Notes under the pieces: model-generated
Seen by the model: only the letters and a program-made list of their open reading frames with translations
Database searches by the model: none
Told to the model about the DNA's origin: nothing
Position numbers and translations under genes: made by a program
Assembly: GCA_965204875.1 (NCBI GenBank)
Contig: OZ242020.1
Location: 186,001-250,000 of the forward strand
DNA from: Aldehydirespirator sp965204875
Lineage (GTDB): Bacteria; Actinomycetota; Acidimicrobiia; Acidimicrobiales; Aldehydirespiratoraceae
Direction: 5' to 3'
DNA length: 64,000 nucleotides
Shown: positions 53,491-62,716 of the stretch, one piece after another
Layout of the letters: each line of letters opens with the position of its first letter
Position numbering within the stretch: the first letter of the stretch is position 1

Positions 53491-54462
53491 CTAGGCGGCC
53501 AGGCGGGCCACGATGGCGTCGCCCACCTCGCTCGTCGTCCCCGTGAGGGACTCGGGTCGCTCGCACGCCCTGCGGATGCGCTCAGCGGCGCCGGTCTCGC
53601 CGAGATGATCCAACATCATCGCGCCTGACAGCACCGCAGCCACGGGATTGGCCCTGCCGGTGCCGGCGATGTCCGGCGCCGAGCCGTGCACCGGCTCGAA
53701 CATCGACACCCGGCCGGGGTGCAGGTTGGCAGTCGGCGCCAGGCCGATGCCGCCGGACACGGCCCCGCCGAGGTCGGTGAGGATGTCACCGAAGAGGTTG
53801 TCGGTGACGATCACGTCGTAGCGGGCGGGATCGTCCACGAAATAGATGCAGGCAGCATCGACGTGGTTGTAGGCGGTCGACACATCGGGATAGCCGGCGG
53901 CAACCTCGTTGAAGGCGCGCTCCCACAGATCGCCGGAGAAGGTGAGCACGTTGGTCTTGTGGACCAGCGTGACGTGGCGGCGGCGTCCCATGGCCAGCTC
54001 GAATGCGAAGCGCACGGCCCGCTCCACACCGTGGCGGGTGTTGACCGAGCCCTGGGTGGCGATCTCCTGTGGCGTGCCCCGGCGCAGGAAGCCGCCCTCG
54101 CCGGCGTAGGCGCCCTCGGTGTTCTCGCGGATCACCACGAAGTCGTGGCCCGGCGCAGTGAAGGGACGCAGGTTGATGAAGAGATCCAGCTCGAAGCGCA
54201 TCTGAAGCAGCAGGCCGCGCTCGATCACGCCGGGAGGCACTCCGGGCGTGCCGACCGCGCCCATGTACAGGGCGTCGAGGCCGCGCCACTCCTCGATGGT
54301 CTCGCCGTCTAGCACCGTGCCGTCGCGCAGGTAGCGCGCGCCGCCGAGGTCATATTCGGTGGTCGCGAGCTCGACGCCCGCGGCGGCGATCACCTTCATG
54401 CCCTCGGCCAGGACCTCCGGGCCGATGCCGTCGCCGCCTATCAATCCCACTCGATGTGCCAT
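53491..54462 (-). CDS. leuB: 3-isopropylmalate dehydrogenase
   Basis: Third step of leucine synthesis, 323 residues from ATG 54462 (MAHRVGLIGGDGIGPEV), with GGAGG upstream. Motifs: RENTEGAYAGEGG, VHKTNVLTFSGDLW, YNHVDAA, VTDNLFGDILTDLGGAVSGGIGLAPTAN and EPVHGSAPDIAGTGRANPVAAVLS, all typical of isopropylmalate/tartrate dehydrogenases. The upstream His/Thr-rich extension of the open frame is low-complexity and rejected as coding. Confidence 0.93.
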   Translation of the reverse strand: MAHRVGLIGGDGIGPEVLAEGMKVIAAAGVELATTEYDLGGARYLRDGTVLDGETIEEWRGLDALYMGAVGTPGVPPGVIERGLLLQMRFELDLFINLRPFTAPGHDFVVIRENTEGAYAGEGGFLRRGTPQEIATQGSVNTRHGVERAVRFAFELAMGRRRHVTLVHKTNVLTFSGDLWERAFNEVAAGYPDVSTAYNHVDAACIYFVDDPARYDVIVTDNLFGDILTDLGGAVSGGIGLAPTANLHPGRVSMFEPVHGSAPDIAGTGRANPVAAVLSGAMMLDHLGETGAAERIRRACERPESLTGTTSEVGDAIVARLAA

Positions 54463-54629
54463 CGCCGAGCCTGCCTCCCGCCGGGGCCGCCGTGTGTTGT
54501 CGTGTGTCGTGTCGTGTGTGGCGTGTGTCTGGGTGTCGTGATGCGATACCTGGCGGCGCCCGCGCGGTGTCGCTGCCCGGCCCGTCACCGCTGCCGTCGG
54601 GTTCAGGGTAACGGCACTAGATTGACGCG
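54463..54629. other. Divergent leuB/greA spacer with GT-rich tract
   Basis: 54491-54541 is a GTGT/CGTGTG-rich low-complexity tract, prone to slippage. The promoters of leuB and greA must lie here. Confidence 0.5.
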
Positions 54630-55103
54630 ATGGCCGCAGACCACCACCTCTCGCAGGCCGCGCACGCCCGGCTCAGCGCCGAGTTCGACGACCTCACCAC
54701 CCGTGGCCGCATCGAGATCGCCTCCAAGATCGAGGCTGCCCGCAAGCTCGGCGACCTCTCCGAGAACGGCGACTACCACGCCGCCAAGGAGGAGCAGGCC
54801 AGGATGGAGGGCCGCATCCGCCACCTCTCGGTGATCCTGACCGACGCCCGGATCATCGACGCCGATGCCGGGTCCGGCAGCCTCGGAGTGGCGATCGGCT
54901 CGGTCGTCACCGTCACCTACGACGGTGACGACGACCCCGAGCGCCTGCTGCTGGGGTTCGTCGAGGAGCGGCGCGACGATGTGACGGTCGTGTCACCGGC
55001 CTCCCCCATGGGCGAGGCGCTGCTCGGCGCCTCACAGGGCGACGCCGTGGAGTTCGAGTCGCCGGCCGGGCGCCAGAGGGTCACCGTCGTCGAAGTGGCC
55101 TGA
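54630..55103 (+). CDS. greA: Transcription elongation factor GreA
   Basis: Rescues backtracked RNA polymerase; 157 residues. The N-terminal coiled coil carries the acidic tip LGDLSENGDYHAAKEEQ, and the C-terminal FKBP-like domain ends in SPAGRQRVTVVEVA. Length as usual. Confidence 0.95.
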   Translation: MAADHHLSQAAHARLSAEFDDLTTRGRIEIASKIEAARKLGDLSENGDYHAAKEEQARMEGRIRHLSVILTDARIIDADAGSGSLGVAIGSVVTVTYDGDDDPERLLLGFVEERRDDVTVVSPASPMGEALLGASQGDAVEFESPAGRQRVTVVEVA

Positions 55104-55106
55104 CCG

Positions 55107-55280
55107 GTGGCCACACGGGGCGGCCGCGGCGACGCCGAAGAAGCCGGGCGGCCCCCGACGCTGCGCTGGGCGAGGCTCGCCATGGCGCTCGGCGCGCTGC
55201 TGCTGGCCGCGGCCGTCGCTCTGACCGTCTGGGAGGCGGCCGAAAGCGACTCTGGGCCCCCCGCCATCACAGGCCTCTAG
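55107..55280 (+). CDS. Small membrane protein coupled to greA, 57 residues
   Basis: GTG at 55107 lies 3 nt after the greA stop. The product has a charged N-terminus (RGGRGDAEEAGRPP), one transmembrane helix (LAMALGALLLAAAVALTVW) and a short acidic tail. Not recognised; coupling and codon bias support translation. Confidence 0.5.
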   Translation: MATRGGRGDAEEAGRPPTLRWARLAMALGALLLAAAVALTVWEAAESDSGPPAITGL

Positions 55281-55357
55281 GCACAGGCCTGCAGGGTTCT
55301 CCAAGCGCTTGCCTCACCGCGCTCACATCTCCGCCCGAGCCGCTTAGGATCAATGGC

Positions 55358-56767
55358 GTGAGCGAGCCGCAGACCCTCAGCCAGAAGATCTGGGATCGCC
55401 ATGTGGTGGCCCGCGGCGGCGACGGCGAGCCCGACCTGCTCTACATCGACCTGCACCTGGTGCATGAGGTCACCTCGCCGCAGGCCTTCGACGGGTTGCG
55501 CCTGGCGGGGCGGTCGGTGCGCCGGCCCGACCTGACGGTGGCGACGGAGGACCACAACGTCCCCACCGCGGACGTCGACCTGCCCATCGCCGACGAGGTC
55601 AGCCGCAGGCAGGTCGAGACGCTGCGCCGCAACGCCGAGCATTTCGGCATCGTCAACTACCCGATGGGGCACGCCAAGCAGGGCATCGTCCATGTGATCG
55701 GCCCGGAGCAGGGACTCACCCAGCCTGGGATGACCATCGTCTGCGGCGACTCGCACACCTCCACCCACGGTGCCTTCGGCGCGCTCGCCTTCGGGATCGG
55801 CACCAGCGAGGTGGAGCACGTCCTCGCCACGCAGACGCTCCCGCAGATGCGGCCCGCCACGATGTCGGTCACCGTGACCGGCGAGCTGGGATCGGACTGC
55901 ACGGCCAAGGACGTGATCCTCGCCATCATAGGCCGCATCGGCACGACCGGCGGCGCGGGCCACATAATCGAGTACCGCGGCCCGGTGATCGCGGCGCTGT
56001 CGATGGAGGGCCGCATGACCGTCTGCAACATGTCCATCGAGGCCGGGGCCAAGGCGGGGCTGATAGCGCCTGACGAGACGACCTTCGAGTACCTGCACGG
56101 CCGCGAGCACGCCCCGCAGGGCGAGATGTGGGGAGCGGCTCTGGGGGACTGGAGCACGCTGCGCACCGACGAGGCTGCCCGCTTCGACACCGAGGTGGTG
56201 CTCGACGGCGCGGACATCGCCCCGATGGTCACCTGGGGCACGAACCCCGCCCAGTCGGTGCCCCTGGACGGCGCCGTGCCCGACCCGGCGGGACTCGACG
56301 ACCCGGCGAGGCGCGAGGCCGCGGCACGCGCCCTCGACTACATGGGGCTGACCCCGGGAACCCCGATGCGCGAGATTCCGGTGGACACGGTGTTCATCGG
56401 CTCCTGCACCAACAGCCGGATAGAGGACCTGCGCGCCGCGGCCTCGGTGGCGGCGGGGCGTCGCGTGGCCGGCGGCGTTCGCACCCTGGTGGTGCCAGGG
56501 TCGGGCCGGGTCAAGGCTCAGGCGGAGGCCGAGGGACTGCCCGAGATCTTCAGGGCTGCGGGCTTCGACTGGCGCGAGCCCGGCTGCTCCATGTGCCTGG
56601 CCATGAACCCGGACAGGCTGTCGCCCGCCGAGCGCGCCGCGAGCACCTCGAACCGCAACTTCGAGGGCCGCCAGGGCCGGGGGGGACGCACCCACCTGCT
56701 GTCGCCCGCGGTCGCCGCGGCGACCGCGATCGCGGGGCGCTTCGCCCTGCCCGGTGACCTGCCATGA
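55358..56767 (+). CDS. leuC: 3-isopropylmalate dehydratase large subunit
   Basis: Aconitase-family 4Fe-4S enzyme of leucine synthesis, 469 residues, GTG start. VATEDHNVPT, VCGDSHTSTHGAFGALAFGIG, GSCTNSRIEDLRAA and GCSMCLAMNPD carry substrate and cluster residues. Pairs with leuD downstream across a 172-bp spacer. Confidence 0.96.
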   Translation: MSEPQTLSQKIWDRHVVARGGDGEPDLLYIDLHLVHEVTSPQAFDGLRLAGRSVRRPDLTVATEDHNVPTADVDLPIADEVSRRQVETLRRNAEHFGIVNYPMGHAKQGIVHVIGPEQGLTQPGMTIVCGDSHTSTHGAFGALAFGIGTSEVEHVLATQTLPQMRPATMSVTVTGELGSDCTAKDVILAIIGRIGTTGGAGHIIEYRGPVIAALSMEGRMTVCNMSIEAGAKAGLIAPDETTFEYLHGREHAPQGEMWGAALGDWSTLRTDEAARFDTEVVLDGADIAPMVTWGTNPAQSVPLDGAVPDPAGLDDPARREAAARALDYMGLTPGTPMREIPVDTVFIGSCTNSRIEDLRAAASVAAGRRVAGGVRTLVVPGSGRVKAQAEAEGLPEIFRAAGFDWREPGCSMCLAMNPDRLSPAERAASTSNRNFEGRQGRGGRTHLLSPAVAAATAIAGRFALPGDLP

Positions 56768-56939
56768 GCGCCCTCGCTCCCCGGTGCATTGCTCCGCGAC
56801 CAGGCATCGCTCTTCCCGGCGCTCGACCCTTCCCGCTCGCGCTCCCCCGAAATGCTGCTCCGCGACCGGGCATCGCTGTTGCCCGGACACCTGCGGCGAG
56901 TGCGTCCCACCGTGCCGTGACTCCGATGGAGGCCTCGCA
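56768..56939. repeat. leuC-leuD spacer with a 30-bp direct repeat
   Basis: 56791-56820 and 56857-56886 match at about 27 of 30 bases, 66 bp apart. An unusually long spacer for leuC-leuD, which normally abut. Confidence 0.7.
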
Positions 56940-57533
56940 GTGAGGGCGACTCAGGTGGTGACGGGAACCGCGGTGCCGCTGGATCGCAGCGATGTGGACA
57001 CCGACCAGATCATCCCCTCGGACTGGCTCAAGCGGGTGGAGCGGACCGGCTTCGAGAAGGGCCTGTTCTCGGAATGGCGCGACAGCCGCGACTTCGTGCT
57101 GAACGACGAGCGCCACGCGGGCGCACGGATCCTCGTGACCGGGCCCAACTTCGGCACCGGATCGTCGCGCGAGCACGCCGTTTGGGCCTTGCAGCAGTAC
57201 GGCTTCGACGCGGTGATCAGTCCCCGCTTCGCCGACATCTTCCGCAACAACTGCACCAAGAACGGCCTCGTGCCCGCACAACTCACAGCGTCGGAGGCGG
57301 CGCAGCTGATGGCGGCCGTGCAGGCCGACCCGAGCCTCGAGATCACCGTGGATGTGGCCAGGTGCACCGTGGAGGCGCCGGCCATCGGCTTCGAGGCCGC
57401 CTTCGCGATGGAGGCTGCGACACGGCAGCGCTTCCTCGAGGGACTCGACGACATCGGCCTGACGCTGCGCCACACCGGCGCCATCGACGACTACGAGCGC
57501 CGGCGCCTCCGCTGGCTGCCCACCTCGACCTGA
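56940..57533 (+). CDS. leuD: 3-isopropylmalate dehydratase small subunit
   Basis: Swivelling domain of the LeuCD enzyme, 197 residues from GTG 56940, with GGAGG 7 nt upstream. VDTDQIIPSDWLKR, GPNFGTGSSREHAVWAL and SPRFADIFRNNCTKNGL are diagnostic. The open frame starts inside leuC but the upstream part has no similarity. Confidence 0.94.
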   Translation: MRATQVVTGTAVPLDRSDVDTDQIIPSDWLKRVERTGFEKGLFSEWRDSRDFVLNDERHAGARILVTGPNFGTGSSREHAVWALQQYGFDAVISPRFADIFRNNCTKNGLVPAQLTASEAAQLMAAVQADPSLEITVDVARCTVEAPAIGFEAAFAMEAATRQRFLEGLDDIGLTLRHTGAIDDYERRRLRWLPTST

Positions 57534-57725
57534 CCGCCGGCTCCGGCGACTTGGGCGCGCCCGCAGGCGGCCATCAGAGACTCCATACACATGACGGCTC
57601 CCGGCGGGACGGGTTCCAGCGCGGCGAGATTCTGCGCAGGATCGGGAACCGCCGGCGCACTGCACATCGTCAAAGGTGTTCAGAAATGGGCGCGCCACGC
57701 AGCGCAGACGAAAGGCACAGCCACC
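57534..57725. other. Spacer between leuD and the beta-propeller lipoprotein gene
   Basis: 190 bp. The reading frame of the lipoprotein extends back to 57591 but without signal-peptide logic. No terminator or promoter is obvious. Confidence 0.4.
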
Positions 57726-60290
57726 ATGCGCAAGATCCTCCCACTGGCCATCAGCATGCTGCTGCTCGCAGCCTCCTGCGGCGGCACCTCGGGCGACGGT
57801 CCGGCGATGTCGGGCTCCGCGGGGTCCGGCGACACCGGCAGCACCACAAGCGACAGCGACACCGGCAGCACCACAAGCGACAGCGACACCGGCAGCACCA
57901 CAAGCGACAGCGACACCGGCAGCACCACAAGCGACAGCGACACCGGCAGCACCACAAGCGACAGCGACACCGGCAGCACCACAAGCGACAGCGACACCGG
58001 CAGCACCACAAGCGACAGCGACACCGGCAGCACCACAAGCGACAGCGACACCGGCAGCACCACAAGCGACAGCGACACCGGCAGCACCACGAGCAACGGC
58101 GACACCGGCAACAGCGACACCGGCGGCGACACGATCGACTTGCAGCCCGGGGACGTGACACTGACTGCTGGGCTGGTCCGCTTCGACGGCTGCGACGCCC
58201 TGCTCGACTACCTGCGTGTGGAGTACTCCGCCAGGGTCGGCGCCTGGGGATTCGGGGACGGTCCATGGAACGCGCCGGTATTCGACGAGGCGGACACCCC
58301 GGAAATGGCTGCGAGCGAGCAGCCCGCTGCCGGCGCCGGGGCCGGTAACGACGATTCGGCCGCAGGTCCTGTGGAGGGTGCGGATTTCTCGGGAACCAAC
58401 GTCCAGGAGGCCGGCGTCGACGAGGCCGACATCATCAAGACCGACGGGCGCCGGATCTTCACTCTCTCAGCAGGGCGCCTGGTCGTGGTCGACGCAGCCG
58501 GCCGCAGCAAGCTCGGTGAGGTGACCATCACCGAGGGCTGGGGGCGCGAACTCTTCATCGATGGCGACCACCTGCTGCTGATCACTCGGACCAGCACCGA
58601 TGCAGGCGACGGCAACGAGACCGTTCTAGAGCGGATCGACGTCGGTGGCGACACGCCGCGGATCGTCGAGACCATCAACACCCAGGGCAGCTACCTCAGC
58701 GCCCGGAGCGTGGACGGCACGGCACGCGTGATCCTGCACTTCGACAATCACCGGAACTTCCCCTTCGTGTTCCCGCAGAACGACTCCGCCGCCGAGCAGG
58801 CCGAGAGGATCAACCGCGAGGCCGTGCTCAACTCCAGCCTCGACGACTGGCTTCCGCACCACACGATCGGGGAGGCCGACAGCTCCACGGGCGCGCTGCT
58901 GACTCCCTGCGAGAACGTTCACGCGCCGTCGTTGTTCTCGGGTTTCGGGGTCACGACGGTCATCAGCGTCCCGATCGGCGGCGACTTCGACCCGGCGGCC
59001 TCAACAGCGGTCCTGGCGCCCGGCGACACGGTGTACGCCTCGCCCGAGTCGCTGTATGTGGCAACCGCGCGCTGGCTGACCGACGACGAGTCGGACAGCG
59101 ACAACCAGAGGGAGGCGTGGCGGCAGCGCCGCACCAACATCCATCGCTTCGACATCACCGGAACCGAGGCCGCATACGCGGCCTCGGGCGAGGTGCTGGG
59201 GGTGATCCACAACCAGTTCTCGATGTCGGAGCATTCAGGCCATCTCCGGGTGGTGACCACCGTGAGCAGCGGACCCTGGGGCGACGATTCCGAGAGCTGG
59301 GTGCGTGTCCTCGACATCACCACCGAACCGCTCGCCGAGGTGGGCAGCGTCGGCGACATCGGCCGGGGCGAAGATGTGCAGTCCGTGCGTTTCGTCGGTG
59401 ACGTCGGCTACGTGGTGACCTTCCGCCAGATCGATCCCTTCTACACGCTCGACCTCTCCGATCCGACCGACCCGCGCGTCGTGGGTGAGCTGAAGATCCC
59501 CGGCTTCTCCAGCTACCTGCATCCCATCAGCGATTCGCTGGTGATCGGTGTCGGCTCCGAGGCCGGCAGCGACGGCGTGGTCACCGGTTCGAAGGTCTCG
59601 CTGTTCGACGTGAGCGACCTGACCGCGCCCCTCGAGGTGGACGTGTGGTCGGTGCCCGACGGCTGGCACACCGTCGGCTGGGATCACAGGGCCTTCCTGT
59701 GGTGGCAGCCCGAGAGCCTGGCGGTGATACCGGTCGCTGTGTGGTCGGACGGATCGGTGTGGTCGGGGGCGGTGGTGCTGCGCGTCGCCGATGGCACCAT
59801 CACCGAGGTCGGGCGGGTCGAGAATGAGACCGAGGGCGACGAGGAGCCCGGCCGGACCGCCTGCCGCAGGATCACCGAGGCCGACCTGGAGTCAGCGACT
59901 TCGGGCCGCTCCTCCGATGAGAACCCGGGATCCACCGGAGTCGACGCCATTGACGCCATCGACACTCTCGGATCGATCATCTCCGATCTGTATGGTGCGA
60001 TCATCGCCTGCGAGCCCGGGCAGTCAGGCATGACCGGCTTCGACTGCATCGACGCTGCGTTCTACACAGATGCGGCACGCGAGCTCGGCCTGATCAGCGG
60101 CGACGAGACCGTCTCGACCTGCTGGCCCGCGTACAGTCCCTACCTGATCGTGCGCAGCATGGTCATCGGCGACGACCTGTGGACGCTCAGCCTCCGCGAG
60201 GGGGGAAGCTGGGACGGCGAGGAGAACCCGTCGCGGCTCTACGTCAACGACCTGGCCACCCTGCAGCGCCTGGCCGCCCTGCAGCTGTAG
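57726..60290 (+). CDS. Secreted beta-propeller lipoprotein with a 9-residue tandem repeat
   Basis: 854 residues from ATG 57726. Signal MRKILPLAISMLLLAASC ends in a lipobox (LAASC), so the protein is lipid-anchored outside the membrane. Next comes a tether of nine exact DTGSTTSDS units plus a degenerate tenth. The body begins with a domain containing GTNVQEAGVDEADIIKTDGRRIF, the signature of the Beta_propel family (PF09826). Repeated blades follow (SVGDIGRGEDVQSVRFVGDVGYVVTF, YTLDLSDPTDPRVVGELKIPGFSSYLHP). These proteins are known from archaea and actinobacteria without a defined activity. Confidence 0.85.
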   Translation: MRKILPLAISMLLLAASCGGTSGDGPAMSGSAGSGDTGSTTSDSDTGSTTSDSDTGSTTSDSDTGSTTSDSDTGSTTSDSDTGSTTSDSDTGSTTSDSDTGSTTSDSDTGSTTSDSDTGSTTSNGDTGNSDTGGDTIDLQPGDVTLTAGLVRFDGCDALLDYLRVEYSARVGAWGFGDGPWNAPVFDEADTPEMAASEQPAAGAGAGNDDSAAGPVEGADFSGTNVQEAGVDEADIIKTDGRRIFTLSAGRLVVVDAAGRSKLGEVTITEGWGRELFIDGDHLLLITRTSTDAGDGNETVLERIDVGGDTPRIVETINTQGSYLSARSVDGTARVILHFDNHRNFPFVFPQNDSAAEQAERINREAVLNSSLDDWLPHHTIGEADSSTGALLTPCENVHAPSLFSGFGVTTVISVPIGGDFDPAASTAVLAPGDTVYASPESLYVATARWLTDDESDSDNQREAWRQRRTNIHRFDITGTEAAYAASGEVLGVIHNQFSMSEHSGHLRVVTTVSSGPWGDDSESWVRVLDITTEPLAEVGSVGDIGRGEDVQSVRFVGDVGYVVTFRQIDPFYTLDLSDPTDPRVVGELKIPGFSSYLHPISDSLVIGVGSEAGSDGVVTGSKVSLFDVSDLTAPLEVDVWSVPDGWHTVGWDHRAFLWWQPESLAVIPVAVWSDGSVWSGAVVLRVADGTITEVGRVENETEGDEEPGRTACRRITEADLESATSGRSSDENPGSTGVDAIDAIDTLGSIISDLYGAIIACEPGQSGMTGFDCIDAAFYTDAARELGLISGDETVSTCWPAYSPYLIVRSMVIGDDLWTLSLREGGSWDGEENPSRLYVNDLATLQRLAALQL
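57831..58100 (+). repeat. 27-bp tandem repeat, nine perfect units plus one degenerate
   Basis: Perfect units start at 57831 and recur every 27 bp to 58073; a diverged tenth covers 58074-58100. Length changes would be in frame, altering only the tether length. Confidence 0.95.
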
Positions 60291-60365
60291 CGACACCCTG
60301 CGGCGTGACGTCGAGGGTCAAGCGATGGTTGACACCGCGACGCTGGACCGCCCTGCTGCTGTAGC
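60274..60365 (+). repeat. Copy of the lipoprotein gene 3' end beyond its stop
   Basis: CCGCCCTGC[A/T]GCTGTAGC, including the TAG stop, occurs at 60274-60291 and again at 60348-60365 (17 of 18 bases, offset 74). Confidence 0.7.
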
Positions 60366-60396
60366 CAACCCCGGGAACTCCGGCGCTGCCGGGTTG
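60366..60396 (+). terminator. Possible terminator after the lipoprotein gene
   Basis: CAACCCCGG and CCGGGTTG can pair with one bulge around a 14-nt loop; no T-run. Confidence 0.35.
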
Positions 60397-60419
60397 CCTA
60401 TGCCGCTAGGCTCGCTGGC

Positions 60420-60713
60420 ATGTCGCGCTTTCTCGCTCGTACCGCCCGCCTGCTCAAGTTCGGTGCCGTTGCAGGGATCGCTGTCGGCGTGGGCCGAGCG
60501 GTGCTGCGCCGCAGGCGCAACGTCGGCACGGGCGAGTCGTCGTGGCCCACGATCGCTGAGACCGCGGCCGAGGGCGGCAGCCCGGTGAGCGATCCCGCCG
60601 CAGGCTCCGAAGGCACCGGTGCCGAGGAGTCCGAGGCCGACGGAGGCGCTGAGACCGGCAGTGACAGCGACCAGGCCGGCACCGAGGACGAGGACGAGGA
60701 CGAAGAGCCCTAG
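60420..60713 (+). CDS. Small protein with one membrane helix and acidic tail, 97 residues
   Basis: Not recognised. Basic N-terminus (MSRFLARTARLLK), short hydrophobic stretch (FGAVAGIAVGVGRAVL), Arg cluster, then a disordered tail ending DEDEDEDEEP. Its TAG stop overlaps the stop codon of the convergent S9 peptidase gene in a shared CTAG. A candidate -10 (TAGGCT) lies about 10 nt upstream, so a leaderless or short-leader mRNA is possible. Confidence 0.6.
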   Translation: MSRFLARTARLLKFGAVAGIAVGVGRAVLRRRRNVGTGESSWPTIAETAAEGGSPVSDPAAGSEGTGAEESEADGGAETGSDSDQAGTEDEDEDEEP

Positions 60714-62716
60714 AGGCCGTCGATCCGCAGCTCATCGAGGCTGTCGGCCGGGGTGAAACCCAGCACCCTGCCGAAGAAAGCCAGCTCGGCCTCCAAGGCT
60801 CGAACGATGTTGTCGGCGCTGCGGAAACCGTGCTGCTCGCCCTCAAAGAGCAGGTAGCAGACCGGCACGCCCCTGGCCTTTAGCGCCTCGACGATCATCT
60901 CGGCCTGCGCCGGCGGGACGATCACGTCGGAGTCTCCCTGCAGCACGATCATCGGGGCTTCGAAGCCGTCGAGGTGGTGGATCGGGGAGCGGGCCCGGTA
61001 GGTGTCCCGGGCCTCGGGATACGGGCCCACGAGCCGGTCGAGGTAGCGGGACTCGAACTTGTGGGTGTCGGCCGCGAGCGCCTCCAGATCGGCGATGCCG
61101 TACCGGCTCGCTCCGGCCGAGAAGACGTCGTGGAAGGCCAGCGCGGCCAGCACGGTGAAGCCGCCGGCGCTGCCGCCGCGGATCATGAGCCTGCCACCGT
61201 CGACTTCGCCGCGTCCGGCCAGGTACTGCGCCGCAGCGACGCAGTCCTTTACGTCGGCCACCCCCCAGGCCCCCTCCAGTGCCCGGCGGTAGCGGCGGCC
61301 GTAGCCGGTGGAGCCCCGGTAATCGACATCGGCCACGGCGATGCCCCGCGACGTCCAGTAGGTGATGCCGAGCTGGAGCTGGCGGCGCGCCGCGGCGGTG
61401 GGGCCGCCGTGGGCCATCACCAGAAGCGGCGGCCGCTCGCCCGGCGGGCCTGCGCAGCCCGGATTGGCGGGCCTGTAGTACAGGGCGTGGGCGAGCGCCG
61501 AGCCATCGGGTCCGGTGGGGAAAGTGATCGCCTCGGGCCCGGCGAGCAATCCCGGGTCGAGGCCCAGATCGCGGCCCGGCCGCACCACGGCCCGCTCCAC
61601 GACGATCGGCGCGACCCCATCGCCCCGCCCAGTGATGCGAAGGGTCACCACCTCGGTCTCATGGCCGAACCCCGCCCCCGCATAGGCCAGCAACGCGGCA
61701 CCGCCGGGTCCGTCTTGGGCGACCGTCAGAGACGAGATCGACGTGTCGGGCACGGCCGCCTCGCGGCCGTCCAGCAGGATGCGGTCGCCGGACGGCATCC
61801 CGGCCACGGCCGCCACCATCGGGCCGGCAGCGGCCCAGCGCTGCATCCCGAACACCCATGGCGGGGTGGCCACATCGAAGTCGCCGGTGACGACGGGCTG
61901 CAGGCCTCCGCCGGCAAGGTCGGCCTCATACAGGCCCCACCAGTCGTCGTGGTCGCTGCAGACCAGCAGGCGAGCGGGCTCCTCGCCCGTGCCGGGCGCC
62001 CAGCCGGGCTCGCACAGGCTGCGGTCGCCGCCGAGACCCAGCACCAGCACCTCCGCTCCCAGCTCGCCGTCGCCGAGGCGATGCACGTGCAGGCGGGTGG
62101 CGTCCCATCCCATGTTCGGGTGATCCCACGAGATCCAGGCCAGCATCGAGCCGTCGGGCGACACCCTCGGCGTCATCACGAAATCGGCGTCCGACCACAA
62201 CGCCGACACCCGCTGCGAGCCGTCGGCGGCAACCGCGACCAACTCGTTGGCCGGCTCGCCGCCGGTGTCGTGGCACTCCCGCACGCACACACACCAGCGC
62301 CCGTCAGGCGTGTTGCGGCCGTCCGCGTAGCGCCAGGCCCGCGGCGACGGGGGCGGCGCGGTGAGGGCAACCGGATCGCTGCCCGCAGCGTCGAGGCGCC
62401 AGAGTCGCTGGTCTGCAAAGGCGGCATAGAACAGCGCACCGTCGTGGGGCCACCACGCCCCGCCGCCGTACTCGTGCACCAGCGTCCGCACGTTGGCGCC
62501 CGGGGGTGTGACCTCGCGCACCTCGCGACTCCCCAGATCGCAGCGCATCACCGCGGTGCGCCCACCCTCGCCGGGACGGCTCTCGGCCCACCAGAGCTGC
62601 CATGGTCGCACCGGATCGGCGATGACCTCTGAGATCCCGGCGGCGCCCTGCACCAGCAGGCGCGCCGTCACCGCCGAGGGCCAAGACCCGTGCGGCAACA
62701 CGGCCGGCTCGGTCAC
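60710..62716 (-). CDS. S9-family prolyl oligopeptidase-like peptidase
   Basis: Serine peptidase, 668 residues from GTG 62716 (ATG 62767 is the alternative). An N-terminal beta-propeller (LVHEYGGGAWWPHDG, ISWDHPNMGWD, WAPGTGEE) precedes an alpha/beta-hydrolase domain. That domain holds the nucleophile GGSAGGF, the acid in GDSDVIVPPAQ and the base in GEQHGFR; HGGPTAA forms the oxyanion region. Resembles acylaminoacyl/dipeptidyl peptidases of the S9C type. No signal peptide, so cytoplasmic. Confidence 0.9.
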   Translation of the reverse strand: MTEPAVLPHGSWPSAVTARLLVQGAAGISEVIADPVRPWQLWWAESRPGEGGRTAVMRCDLGSREVREVTPPGANVRTLVHEYGGGAWWPHDGALFYAAFADQRLWRLDAAGSDPVALTAPPPSPRAWRYADGRNTPDGRWCVCVRECHDTGGEPANELVAVAADGSQRVSALWSDADFVMTPRVSPDGSMLAWISWDHPNMGWDATRLHVHRLGDGELGAEVLVLGLGGDRSLCEPGWAPGTGEEPARLLVCSDHDDWWGLYEADLAGGGLQPVVTGDFDVATPPWVFGMQRWAAAGPMVAAVAGMPSGDRILLDGREAAVPDTSISSLTVAQDGPGGAALLAYAGAGFGHETEVVTLRITGRGDGVAPIVVERAVVRPGRDLGLDPGLLAGPEAITFPTGPDGSALAHALYYRPANPGCAGPPGERPPLLVMAHGGPTAAARRQLQLGITYWTSRGIAVADVDYRGSTGYGRRYRRALEGAWGVADVKDCVAAAQYLAGRGEVDGGRLMIRGGSAGGFTVLAALAFHDVFSAGASRYGIADLEALAADTHKFESRYLDRLVGPYPEARDTYRARSPIHHLDGFEAPMIVLQGDSDVIVPPAQAEMIVEALKARGVPVCYLLFEGEQHGFRSADNIVRALEAELAFFGRVLGFTPADSLDELRIDGL

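Noticed and set aside
57831..58100. Regular direct repeats resembling a CRISPR array
   Set aside because: Head-to-tail units without spacers, inside and in frame with a lipoprotein gene.
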